From: Ashinkailepas kermadecensis
Taxonomy: Eukaryota > Arthropoda > Thecostraca > Neolepadidae
Assembly: GCA_034440615.1 (NCBI GenBank)
Contig: JAOTOM010003126.1
Coordinates: forward strand, 62,001-126,000
DNA length: 64,000 nucleotides
Reading direction: 5' to 3'
Part shown: positions 1 through 11,450 of the stretch, piece by piece
How positions within the stretch are numbered: position 1 is the stretch's first letter
How the letters are laid out: every line of letters starts with the position of its first letter
Position numbers and translations under genes: made by a program
Notes under the pieces: model-generated
What the model saw: only the letters and a program-made list of their open reading frames with translations
Database searches by the model: none
What the model was told of the DNA's origin: nothing

Positions 1-354
1 GCTGGTAAAGGCACTGAATGCATTGGAGTATGTCGAAGTACCGCCGTCTCATCCATACACAGTGGCGCAGACTTCACAGCTCTTGCCTCCACCATCTCGA
101 TCAATGCCAGACCACCAGCATAGCTCCTGCAGGCGCTGCTTGCATCTGACGATGCTCTGGTACCACTGATGTGCCAGGCTGAGCAGTCTAAGCGAAGCAG
201 ACTTTCTGGAACGATTAGGCAATCGCCGCGCACAGCCATACCTCTGCACAGTGAGTTAATCCCTGAGGTGGAAGAATGGCTGAAGGTCAGGCGAGCAGTC
301 GCCCGACCTACGAGACCACGGACGCGATACCTGATCACGCAACACGATCTTCAC
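1..354 (-). pseudogene. Ty3/gypsy integrase N-terminal fragment
   Basis: Read on the minus strand, 249-49 gives an H2C2 zinc-binding region of a Ty3/gypsy integrase: a histidine in LAHQW, then IVRCKQRLQELCWW and a CEVC pair. That spacing and the WW-GID step are characteristic of metaviral integrases. The upstream part (344-250) reads as the usual linker before integrase (LQPFFHLRD), interrupted by a TAA. The fragment runs off the window at base 1, so the catalytic core is not seen. Its upstream end stops exactly at the satellite-ended insertion (355 onward). The RNase H end at 27995 fits directly against it, so it is probably the downstream half of one element split by that insertion. It is decayed (stop, small indel) and not expected to be functional. 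Confidence 0.8.
345..354. repeat. Left copy of 9-10 bp target-site duplication
   Basis: CGATCTTCAC at 345-354 recurs exactly at 27985-27994. Each copy lies between Ty3 sequence and the outermost unit of a 16-bp satellite array, and the two arrays are inverted. If the first C is given to the element, the duplication is 9 bp and both element ends become 16-nt units of equal length. Duplications of 9-10 bp are typical of MULE and Foldback insertions (established knowledge). Confidence 0.75.
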
Positions 355-3322
355 GATTCTAGGACAAATGTACGTAAGGACAAATGTACGTATGGCAGAT
401 GTACATACGCAAATGTACGTAAATATCTGCGTTTACGTACATTTGTACGTAAACGCAGATGTACGTATGGCAATTGTACGTAAGCGCAGGTGTACGTATG
501 GCTAATGTACGTAAGCGCAAATGTACGTATGGCAAAAGTACGTATGCGCAAATGTACGTATGCGCAAAAGTACGTATGCGCAAATGTACGTAAGTGCAAA
601 TGTACGTATGTGCACATTTACGTATGCGCAAAAGTACGTATGCGCAAATGTACGCAATCGCAAATGTACGTATGGGCAAAAGTACGTATGCGTAAATGTA
701 CGTAAGCGCAAATGTACGTATGCGCAAAAGTACGTATGCGCAAATATACGTATCCGCAAAAGTACGTAAGCGCAAAAGTACCTAAGCGCAAATGTACGCA
801 AGCGCAAATGCACGTATGCGCAAAAGTACGTAAGCGCAAATGTACGTAAGCTCAAAAGTACGTATGCGCAAATGTACGTAACCGCAAAAATATGTAAGGG
901 CAAATGTACGCAAATACAGCTTTACATAATCGAAGTGTATGAAAGCGCACGTGTACGTATGTGTGCATGTACGTATGTGTAAATGTACTTGAGCGCGAAT
1001 GTACGCAAGTGCAAATATACGTATTCGCAAAAGTATGTATCGGAAAATGCCCGTATGCACAATTATACATAACCGCAAATTTACGTGATAGCAAATATAT
1101 GAAAATACAGCGTTAGGTAACAAGTGTCTGAAAGCGCACGTGTACGTAAGCGCAAATGTACGTAAGCGCGAATGAACATATGCGCAAAAGTACGCATGCG
1201 CAAATGTACGTAAGCGCAAATGTACGTATGCGCAAAAGCACGCGTGTGCAAATGTACGTAAGCGCAAATGTACGTATGCGCAAAAGTACGTATGCTTAAA
1301 TGTACGTAAGCGCAAATGTACGTATGCGCAAAAGTACGTATGCGCAAATGTACTTAAGCGGAAATGTACGTCAACGCAAATGTACGTATGCGCAAAAGTA
1401 CGTATGCGCAAATGTACGTAAGCGCAAATGTACGTATGCGCAAAAGTACGTATGCGCAAATATACGCATGCGCAAATATACGCATGCGCAAAAGTACGTA
1501 AGCGCAAATGTACGTAAGCGCAAGTGTACGTAAGCGCAAACGTACCTAAGTGCAAATATACGTATTCGCAAAAGTATGTATAAGCAAATGCCCGTATGCG
1601 CAATTGTACGTAACCGCAAATTTACGTGATAGCCAATATATGAAAATACAGCGTTAGGTAACACAAGTGTCTGAAAACGCACGTGTACGTAAGCACAAAT
1701 GTACGTATGCGCGAATGTACGTATGCGCAAAAGTGCGTATGCGCAAATGTACGTAAGCGCAAAGGTACGTATGCGCAAATGTACATGCGTAAAAGTACGT
1801 ATGCGCAAATGTACGTAAGCGCAAATGTACGTATGCGCATATGCGTAAGCACGTGTTCGCAAATGTACGTAAGCGCAAATGTACGTATGCGCAAAAGTAC
1901 GTATGCGCAAATGTACGTAAGCGCGAGTGTACGTAAGCGCAAATGTACGCAAGCGCAAATGCACGTATGCGCAAAAGTACGTCAACGCAAATATACGTAA
2001 GCTCAAAAGTACGCATGCGCAAATGTACGTAACCGCAAAAGTACGTAAGGGCAAATGTACGCAAATACAGCTTTACGTAATATAAGTGTATGTACGTATG
2101 TGGAAATGTACTTGAGCGTGCATGTACGTAAGTGCAAATGTACGTATTCGCAAAAGTAGGCATAGGCAAATTCCCGTATGCGCAATTGTACGTAACCGCA
2201 AATTTACGTGATAGCAAATATATGGAAATACAGAGTTAGGTAACCCAAATGTTTGAAAGCGCACGTGTACGTAAGCGCAAATGTACGTAAGCGCGAATGT
2301 ACGTATGCGCCAAAGTACGTATGCGCAAATGTACGTAAGCGCAAATGTACGTTTGCGCAAATGTACGTATGCGCAAAATTACTTATGCGAAATCTACGTA
2401 AGCGCAAATGTACGTATGCGCAAACGTACGTGTGCGCAAATGTACGTAAGGGCAAATGTACGTATGCGCAAAAGTACGTATGCGCAAATGTACGTAAGCG
2501 CAAAAGTACGTAAGGGCAAAGGTATGTAAATACATCTTTTCGTAATCGAAGTGTATGAAAGCTCACGTGCACGTATGTGTACATGTACGTATATGTAAAT
2601 GTACTTGAGCGCAAATGTACGTAAGTGCAAATGTACATATTGGCAAAAGTATGTATAGGCAAATGCCCGTATGCACAATTGTGCGCAACCGCAAATTGAC
2701 GTCATAGCAAATATATGTAAATACAGCTTTACGTATTCGAAGTGTATGAAAGCGCTAGTGTACGTATGCGTACATGAACGTATGTGCAAATGTATTTGAA
2801 CGCAAATATACGTAAGCGCAAACGTAAGTATTCGCAAAAGTATGCATAGGCAAATGCCCGGATGTGCAATCGTACGTAACCGCAAATTTACGTAATAGTA
2901 TATGGAAATGCAGCTTTAAGTAACCGAAATGTCTGAAAGCGCACGTGTACGTATGAGTAAATGTACTTACGTAAGCGCAAATATACTTATGCGCAAATGT
3001 ACCGAAGCGCAAATGTACATACAATGTAAGACTATATAAGCACAAATGCACGTATGCGCAAAGGTATATATGCACAAATGTATGCATGCACGCAACAACA
3101 AAATTACATGAGAAAAATGTATGCATATCCAGTTATACGTAACCCAAATGTATGAAAACGCAAGTGTAAGGAAGCACAAATGTACGTATGCTCAAATGTA
3201 GATACGCGCAAATGAACTTATACGCAAATGCACGTTAGTACAAATATACATACTTGCAAAGGTGCGCAAGCACAAATGTAAGTACCCACAAATGTGCCTA
3301 TGTGTAAAGGTACGCATGCGCA
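355..3322. repeat. 16-bp satellite array, left inverted arm
   Basis: Tandem repeats of a 16-bp unit, consensus near TACGTAAGCGCAAATG with TACGTATGCGCAAAAG variants. Near-perfect stretches lie around 540-860, 1140-1540 and 1680-2060; the array degrades toward 3322. Because 16 is not a multiple of 3, it creates long spurious frames with a 16-residue period on both strands. A second block, containing ACAGCTTTACGTAA followed by GTGTATGAAAGCGCACGTG, recurs at about 915, 1107, 1645, 2067, 2228, 2531, 2722, 2909 and 3127. This gives irregular higher-order units of roughly 160-540 bp. The same block is found inverted in the arrays at 18.3-19.3 and 26.5-28.0 kb. Confidence 0.95.
425..460. repeat. Perfect 16-bp inverted repeat in satellite end
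   Basis: ATCTGCGTTTACGTAC at 425-440 is followed by a 4-base loop (ATTT) and its exact reverse complement at 445-460. It lies about 70 bp inside the outer end of the left array, where the unit direction briefly flips. The matching position of the right array has no such hairpin. Confidence 0.9.
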
Positions 3323-4174
3323 CCCGTCGCCTACACCGCTCACGTGCCCTCATCACGCCTGCCGACCTTTGTCACCTCCATAACCCTTCGCTTTCGCTGA
3401 TCGCACGGATACGCCACGGAGTACGGACGCTGACGACAAAACCGAGAACTCGCGGACGAACGAGTCTCCGAAGACGCCAGCCACCATCGCCGCAGCCCAC
3501 CTGCCGACCAGCCGCCAGCCGCCTACCGCCAGCCATCAATCACCTGCCACCTGCCACCACACACACGAAGCCTCAATCACCAATACACGCACACGCACCA
3601 AGCATCAAACCATACCTCCCCACGCCACCGATATCTCCTCCTCCTTCACTCAAACACCATCTCAACCCACCTCTCCTGAAACTGAGCCTATCTACAGGCA
3701 AGCCTCTTCAAGCCTTCAAGCCTTCAAGCCTTCGACTCTCCAAGTCTTCAAGTCCTCAACTACCTCTTCAAGACCTTCATCTGTGCAACTGTGCTAGTGC
3801 TGTGCCTCATCTTCTACGCCGCCTACATCTACGGATCTTCCTCGTCTACAAGGTCAGTCCGGCGGTGCTGCCAAACCCTCCCGCCTCGGGCTCCCTCCAC
3901 ACCACCCCCCTATTTTCCCTCTAGTGCCCTCTGCACGATCTTTATCTGATCTTTTTTCTGACCGTGCTCTCTTCACGCACATTCTCCGATTTCTTTGTGT
4001 TCCCTTCGACTTTTCTACCCCTCTTTTACAATCTGTCGGGCTTCCTTCACGCCCTTCTATACCCTCCGCCAGCTATTGTACTGTTTTGAGTTGCACACAC
4101 ACCTGCCACAACCCACCTTTTCCCAACACCACATACATCATAGACGCATACAACAGCCCACGGACCCGCAGACT

Positions 4175-5263
4175 ATGGACAACGACACCACACCCACAGG
4201 CGAGTTCTTCATCTGTCGCCGGGGAGACGGGGAGCCCATGGGCTCCCTCGACCCCTGGCGGGTAGATGAAGAATTCGCAACCTACACGGGAGCGCCCCTA
4301 CACGCCAAATTACTCAGATCAGGGGCGCTCCTCATACAAGCAAATTCCAACATCGACGCACGCCTCCTACCTACCATACACGCCATACTTAATATCCCGG
4401 TCTACATCACCCCCGCTACACACCTAAACACCTCGCAGGGAACCATTATGGCCCGAGAGCTGGCCGGTATATCGGCGGACGTCCTGGTCGAGAGGCTCCT
4501 CGACCAGGGTGTCACCGCCGTGTACCGGCCGGCCCCAAGAAACACCCGCACCACAGGACTTCACATACTCACGTTCAATACACGCACACCACCTAAATAC
4601 ATCAAAGCGGGATACCTTAGTTACCAAGTCACCCCACGTGCACCCCTTCCGCGACGCTGTGCCAAGTGTCAGCGATATGGCCACTCAAAGGGGGGGGGTG
4701 CCACAGCAACACACATACATCCGGGAACTGCGCGCAGCCACACCCTACAGACCAGTGCAGGAGCGGCGAGCTTAGCTGCGCCGCCTGCGGGGGGGACAAC
4801 GCGGCATCGGACGGGCGCTGCCCCCGGTGGCCCGCGGGCGGCGTGGCCAACTCGCCGCACAGAGCCGGGTAACCACAACACACCAGCACCACCACTCTCT
4901 TACATAGAATACCCGGCTCTGCCCATACCAACACAACGCAAGCAGAACACAAACCCAAACTCACAACAAACTGACACACCAACACCGACCAACACCAACA
5001 CACACAAGAAACACCCCGCAACATCAGGACACCCCACCACCCACCGACCACTACAAGCACCACCACCCATCCCAAACCGCCCACTGGCACCTACCCCACC
5101 CTGCCACCCACCACCGCCACCACCCTACCAACCGGAAGCCCACTCAACTTCACAACCGGAAGCCCACCCCACACACTTCACATACATCGGCCACATCACC
5201 GGCACAACACTCAAACACAGACACCGGATCAGAGCAAACGGACACCGAACACATCACGACTGA
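4175..5263 (+). pseudogene. LINE ORF1 (gag-like, zinc-knuckle protein)
   Basis: The start is the ATG at 4175, beginning MDNDTTPTGEFF; the open frame extends upstream only through leader sequence. The first 170 residues match the pre-knuckle region of I/Jockey-group ORF1 proteins, which bind LINE RNA and act as nucleic-acid chaperones. A first CCHC knuckle begins CAKCQRYGH at about 4657. A run of nine G at about 4689-4697 then shifts the frame. The next knuckles, including CAACGG...DGRCP, are read in a different frame up to about 4870. The original frame resumes after that as a proline/threonine/asparagine-rich tail. At least two frameshifts make this a pseudogene. Confidence 0.8.
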
Positions 5264-5398
5264 CTCAGACGTCACAATCCCCTTCACCCCAACACCACCC
5301 CCCTCTAAACCACAAGAAACACCACAACGGCCAACGAAAAGCACAATAAAAAAACCATCACCCAAAAAACCATTCACCCGCGCTAACACCCACAGACA

Positions 5399-8300
5399 AT
5401 GAATACAATCATACTATGGAACACGCACGGACTCATTCGACACTGGCCAGAATTCAAACACTACGCACTACAAACAAATCACACAGCACTATGCATACAG
5501 GAAACACACTTCAAACCTCACGACCCATATCAATTTAACATTCCTCACTACACACTACACAGACAAGACACACACAACACACACAGATCAGGCGGAGTAT
5601 GCACATACATTAGGAACACAACGCCGCACCGCCTGATACAATTAAACACTACAGCAGACATATTACTTACTGAAATCCACGTACACAACACAGCTTACAC
5701 ACTCATTAACGTATACGACCCCCCTCGCGAAACACAGAAACCCTCTCGGAATTAAATAAGGCACTTGAACAAATTCACACCCTTGTCATACTCACAGGAG
5801 ACTTTAACTCACACCACCCACTATGGGACAACACGAGCACAACACGACCCGATCACAGAGCACTCACACTCATTACACTGGCTACACAACATAACCTCAC
5901 AACATGTGGTTTGTGTTTGCATCACACTGGCTACACAACAACGCAACAAGCTACACAACCTCACAACCACTCAACACCGGCTCACCAACATACCTCGTAC
6001 CAGTTAGCTCACACCTCCCTACCACCCCGGACGTAACGCTCGCTTCCTCTCGCATAGCCCTCACCCTATCCTGGACAGCCGACTCCGATCCACATTTTAG
6101 TGACCACGCCCCCATCACCATTACCTTCCACCAAATCCCGACCATTGGCCCACCCAACCTCCCGACGGGCCGGTGGAACCTTAAAAACGCATCCTGGACC
6201 CCATTCTCAGAATCCTTAGCAGCACAGACATCCTATAATCCACAATACACACCAGGACAATACGCGGACATGCTACTCACCACCGCACTCGAACACATAC
6301 CACAAACACAACCACGACACCAATACAAACCTCGCGCGGCTCCCTGGTGGAACGACGAGTGCCACCGGGCGATCCGCGCGAGGAACCACGCACGACACAG
6401 ATACGAACGACACCATACACCGGAAACACTCACAGCACATAAACAAAACAGAGCACTATGCAAACGCACCATCCGACATGACAAAAAGACCTCCTGGAAT
6501 AAATTGTGCACACAATTTAATAGATTCACACCTCTCCGAAAAATTTGGACACTCCTCAAAACATTTCAACACGGACAAAGAACCCAGCTAAAGCCATCAC
6601 ACTTATACACAACAACATCACCATCACAAACCCACAAACAATAGCAAACGTTTTCGCAGACAATTATTACATTAGGTCATGCACACTCCCACGACACCCC
6701 CCACCCCCAATCAGACACACACGTCCACATCTTTACAACACTAGGTTTACACTCACAGAATTACAAATAGCAATCGCACAAACAGGAAACACAAGCGTAG
6801 GACCAGACAACATACACTACTCATTCTTCAAACATCTACCACTACAAGCATTACACGCATTACTCGACACCTACAACACGCATGGAAAACACATACATAT
6901 CCACAATCTTGGTTACACGCTTTTCTCATTCCCATCCATAAACCAAACACTGACTCAACTCTATGCGACTCTTACCGTCCTATCGCACTAACCAGCTGCT
7001 TTCACAAACTCTTCGAACGCCTAGTCAAAAAACGCCTTCTTTATATTATTAAAACACAAAACTAATATCTCCTATACAATCAGGCTTTCTTCCTAACCGC
7101 TCATGTCTAGACAACCTCACCTATCTCACCACCCACATACAGGAAGCGGCGGCCAAGAAACTTTCCACCGTCGCCGTCTTCCTGGATCTCAAACAAGCCT
7201 ATGACACTATCAAAATCACAGCACTCCTAGAACACTTACACAACATAGACATACAGGGCAGACTCATACACTACCTCCATTTCTATCTATTAAACCGCTC
7301 CTTCCAAGTCAAAATTGGACAACACACCTCAGAAACTAAATTCCCTACAACCGGCCTAATGGAAGGCTCGGTTCTCATTCCCCTCCTCTTTATTTTAGGC
7401 TTAAATTCAGTCCTCACCGACAACTTTTCGGCCAAAATTGCAATCTATGCAGACGACATTGTACTTTGGACATCGCAAGCAACACCAAATCACGCACTAA
7501 CTCTACTACAAAACTCACTAACAGAATTACACAACAAACTCGCAGTACTAAATCTACACATCGCACCACACAAATCAAAATGCACGATTTTCGGCTACCA
7601 CCAACACACAGACGCACAACCACTAAAAATAGACCAAACATCTATACCCATCGTTACCGAAGAAAAATGTTAGGCATCACTTTAGATCGACGTCTTACTT
7701 TTCGGCCACACATTCTGGACATTGAAAAACGCGCATCCAAAAGAATTAACATACTACGAGCACTTTCTGGCACAACCTGGGGATCCGATCGAAACACACT
7801 TCTAACCCTCTACAAATCACTCATTCGGCCAATTTTGGAATACGGAGTCCCACTCTTCGAAAACGCTGCTAAATCAAACCTCAAAATTATAGACAGCCTA
7901 CAACACCAATGCTCAAAAATAGCCACAGGAGCCTATATCACCTCACCATACCTCGCACTACATATATACAACCACATACCAGAATTACAGCACAGACGCA
8001 CACAAGCACTATTAAGATATCACTACAAAATGCAACTCATAACACAACACCCATGTACACAGGCCCTAAAGCTTCGCACCACACGTGTACACCAACTCAT
8101 GACAACATCACGACTCAAAACCACAATAGGCTGCCGCATCCACCAACACACAAACAGACTACACATTACACTACCCACTGCCAAACCATTACCAACACCC
8201 ACAGCCTGGTGGAAACACGAAACACCCACAACACATTTCCTCATAGACCACCCAAAACACACATACACCGACGCAGAAATACACCAACTCTTCCAATTCA

Positions 8301-9171
8301 CAGCACAACACGCAAATTACAACATCATATACACAGACGGTTCGAAATCACATACACAGCAGACGGGCACAGCGGCGGTGCTGTACCCCAATGCAGCACC
8401 GCCGCGGGTTATCCTTCGTGCCCGTCTGCACGACACAGCATCAACCTACACAGCAGAATTATACGCAATCTTTTCGGCTTACTCCACCATTTATAACACC
8501 AAAATTGAACACAACATCATAGCCACTGACGCCAAATCAGCATTACAAAGCATCACACCATATACCAAACACCAACACCCCTCATCCCGAAAATACTCAA
8601 CATACACCAAAAACTCAACCCACGACAAAGACCACTTCTCCTATGGATCCCAAGTCACACAAATATACACGGCAACGAACACGCAGACACTGAAGCAAAC
8701 ATAGCCACAACACTACCACAAACCATACCATGTCCACTCTCACAATCTGACTACTACCCCACAATACAACAGGCACTTAACAAACACATCCAACAAACAT
8801 GGGACACAGCACTAACGCAACTTCATGAAATACACCCCAAACACGAACCTTGGCACACCATCAACCAACGCACCAGACTTAGGGAACGCACACTAACACG
8901 ACTACGCCTCGGACACACAGCACTTACACACTCCTACCTCTTACTACAACGCCCACGACCACAATGCACAACATGCCAACGAACGCTCACCATCAAACAC
9001 ATACTCATCTACTGCACCAAATACAACCACCAAAGACAACATATCACCAACTACTGCGCCACACACAACATCCCACTAAACCTCACTACTCTTCTCAACA
9101 TCCAGCACTACACGAACATGTCTTCCACTTTCTCTCTATCACACGCATACTCGAACAACTGTGGAAAAAAA
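5399..9171 (+). pseudogene. LINE ORF2 (endonuclease, RT, RNase H)
   Basis: The start ATG at 5399 opens the endonuclease, with IQETHF (catalytic Glu) near 5490. Later segments, in shifting frames, give TGDFNSHHPLWD near 5795 and SDHAPITITF near 6100 (catalytic Asp and His). The RT region shows NTSVGPDNIHY near 6795, VFLDLKQAYDT near 7180 (motif A) and YADDIVLW near 7450 (motif C). RNase H follows: YTDGS near 8330, TAELYAI near 8455 and ATDAKSAL near 8525 give the D, E, D residues. The C-terminus near 8965 carries CTTCQRTLTIKHILIYC. Open stretches are 5399-5755, 5904-6644, 6545-6991, 7359-7673 and about 7640-8704, so several frameshifts and stops separate the domains. It would have nicked target DNA and copied the element RNA. 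Confidence 0.85.
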
Positions 9172-9330
9172 TGAAATACAAATAAAAAGATGTTACAAAA
9201 GATGAAGAAAAAAAATGAACAAAATACCCAAAAACGAACAGAAAAACATGATATTGATGAAAAACAAAAAAAAACAAACAAAAACAAACAAACAAACAAA
9301 AAAACAAAAAAACAACATACCCAAAGACTG

Positions 9331-10045
9331 AATGTGGTTCTTACAATGTTAATCAACTATGGCGACGACCCAACCCCAAACCCCCACTACACCCCATACC
9401 CCAACATGGCACCGTCCGGACTGGCAACTCTTCGCAACCACATCATCTTCGGACTTCGACCAGCTCTACTGTACTTCTGCTCAACTCAGCTCTACTCAGC
9501 CTACTCCAAGCTTCAAGACGCCTACAAATCTACTCCGGCACCGCTCAACAAATCAACCCCCTCTTCCACTCCTCGACTAATCCTCCTACCATACTCTTCA
9601 CCCCTTCTTACCTCTCAATGCTAATACACCCACCAAACACACGGAAACAGCCGATATCACCACACGGTGGCCAGGCTGGCAAAATTCAAACACATACACA
9701 CACACACTTGTCACCTCAAGACGGCCTTGAGTCATCTCAACATGCCCGACTTTAACCGGGCCGTCGCCTGGTTCGCCGTCACCATCGGCTTGTTCGGACC
9801 CTCCGTGCACCTGAATATCTCAACCCTACAGAACACCAGTTGGATCCAGGGCGATCCTGTCAGAACCAGCACCTCACGGTCCAGAAATGTTACTTGGCCC
9901 TCGCCATCCTCTTGCCTCTGGCCAGGCGGAGTGGGACCCCACGAAAAATATAAGGTGGTTCGAATCCCAGTGACCTCAGCAGTGGCGTATCAATGATTTA
10001 GTCTAGTGGGAGGGACGAACACCTGAAGAGCCCTACCTACTGAGG
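9331..10045 (+). other. Possible LINE ORF1 remnant and unassigned sequence
   Basis: Directly after the A-rich LINE tail, an ATG at 9359 opens a 73-residue Thr/Pro-rich frame (MATTQPQTPTTPHTP). The compositional bias resembles the preceding LINE and a second element start may be present, but no domain can be recognised. A B-box-like GGTTCGAATCC lies at 9958-9968 without a convincing tRNA fold. CAGTGGCGTATC at 9981 looks like a hAT-type end; no partner end was found. Confidence 0.3.
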
Positions 10046-10133
10046 GACCATATGTTTATAACACATACACACACACCCACACACACACACACACACACAT
10101 ACACATACACAACACATACAGATACACATGCAC

Positions 10134-10169
<36 letters not shown>
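10046..10169. repeat. Imperfect (CA)n microsatellite
   Basis: ACACAT/ACACAC tracts with TACA and CCCA interruptions, ending in an uninterrupted CA run of about 20 bases before 10169. It is followed by about 260 bases of unassigned sequence up to the next microsatellite. Confidence 0.95.
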
Positions 10170-10425
10170 TGTTAACTGAAGTATATTAGTTGGTGAAGTC
10201 CGACAGTTTGCCAAAAAGAACAGTGAGAGCACACGCAGGTGCAGCTTGCGGAGAGCTCAGGTCGCGGCCGACTGACCCTCTCCCTCCTCGCGCCGCGGGT
10301 TACATATCCGCCATGAGTCAGAAGCACGAGCATGCCTACGTCACATCCGACGTCACCTCTGACCTTGACCTCTACGTGTTACACAATCCACAAGTGAATC
10401 ACGCCATGACCAGTCGACGCGTCAT

Positions 10426-10427
<2 letters not shown>

Positions 10428-10514
<87 letters not shown>
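10428..10514. repeat. (CA)n then (TA)n compound microsatellite
   Basis: About eleven CA dinucleotides pass directly into about 32 TA dinucleotides. The TA run is the left boundary of a dispersed repeat (10515 onward) that is also TA-bounded in its copies at 40061 and 54.87 kb. Confidence 0.95.
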
Positions 10515-10518
<4 letters not shown>

Positions 10519-11450
10519 CATATATACTTATTCGACAAAGATGGTTAAATGGGTGGTAAAATAAGGCGCAACGCGCTAGTGTGGCTAATCCAAGAGTTCG
10601 GAAAATACAGGAAGGAAAACGAACCATTTAGCTGCCGACAACAACCAAGAAAGGAAAACCAATTGCGGAATTCAAAGGGACATAAACACGTATCTAATGA
10701 AGGTAGGAATTTTATTAGATTGAGTCAAAATATCAGCACTCATCTGCATGAACAGAATTGCTCCTTTCTGTTATCGGCTAAGTTCAGACATAGTTTAATA
10801 GGGAGGGTGTTTATGATAAGAGTAGGCTCACATTGCTGTGCCTTCTCAACACCGTCACACGTTCTCAAAATGAGGCGCATGAATACCAGTGGGGAAAAAT
10901 AAGTGCAAAAGTTTGGGACAGAGAGGAGCTAGCAACATGCCTGACCAGCTATGTGCAACACACAGCACCCCAAATTTTTTTTTGCTTAACCGATGACACC
11001 CACCAGGGCGAAACAACTGGCATCGCTGGAGCGACCGTCATCACAGCTATCGCTGGACTGTCTGTTTCGCCATCGCTGGGGCGACTGCAACTGCTGAAGC
11101 TGTGGTCAGGCTACTGGAACAGCTGTGGCCGCTTGGGCGGTCGTCACCGCCAGGACGATTGTGGCTACAGGGGCGGCAGCCGCCGCTGAGGTGGCTGTGG
11201 GTGACCTTTCTTGTCCTTGGCAGCATTTATGACTATGAAGGATATCCTATCTCTGAAGTTGGCCCTCAGTATTCCTCGCACCCATCGCCGCTTCTCAAGG
11301 ACTCTCTTAGCTCTCAGGGGCCCCGATCCGTCAGGTGCTCATCCTAAGGTTCAGGCACACTCCAGTGCAGTCCTATCTGGCTCTCTGAGGACTTATTCAT
11401 CCGACAGGAGCCCTCTCCAACTTGCATGGGCCATTTCCAGTCCTCGATAA
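10515..11450 (+). repeat. TA-anchored dispersed repeat, copy 1
   Basis: It begins right after the TA run with GACAAAGATGGTTAAATGGG and GGTAAAATAAGGC. The inverted copy is found in two pieces at 54294-54870 and 45650-46071, separated by the BEL/Pao insertion. A third partial copy lies at 40062-40250. The middle (about 10990-11200) is an alanine-codon-like GCTGGAGCGACCGTC region, GC-rich, with no continuous reading frame. The element type is unknown; no terminal repeats or coding domains were recognised. Confidence 0.7.

Larger units (their letters stand above)
3323..9330 (+). mobile_element. Decayed I/Jockey-group LINE with two ORFs
   Basis: A nearly full-length non-LTR retrotransposon on the plus strand. 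Order: GC- and C-rich 5' leader (about 3323-4174), ORF1 gag-like protein with zinc knuckles, ORF2 with apurinic endonuclease, reverse transcriptase, RNase H and a C-terminal CCHC motif, then an A-rich tail (about 9170-9320, with AACAAA-type runs). The RNase H places it with the I/LOA/R1-type clades rather than plain Jockey; the exact clade is not settled. Base use is strongly A and C biased on the coding strand, typical of many arthropod LINEs. The leader carries a CTTCAAGC-type short repeat around 3705-3735. The 5' end abuts the inner edge of the satellite arm. Many frameshifts make it inactive. Confidence 0.85.

Noticed and set aside
360..3180. Long open frames with a 16-residue LRTFAHTYICAYVHLR-like period
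   Set aside because: Translation of the 16-bp satellite; frames occur in many phases and on both strands with no start context or domain.
355..3322. CRISPR-like array (regular short repeats)
   Set aside because: The unit is a plain 16-bp tandem repeat without unique spacers, in a eukaryotic context without cas genes.
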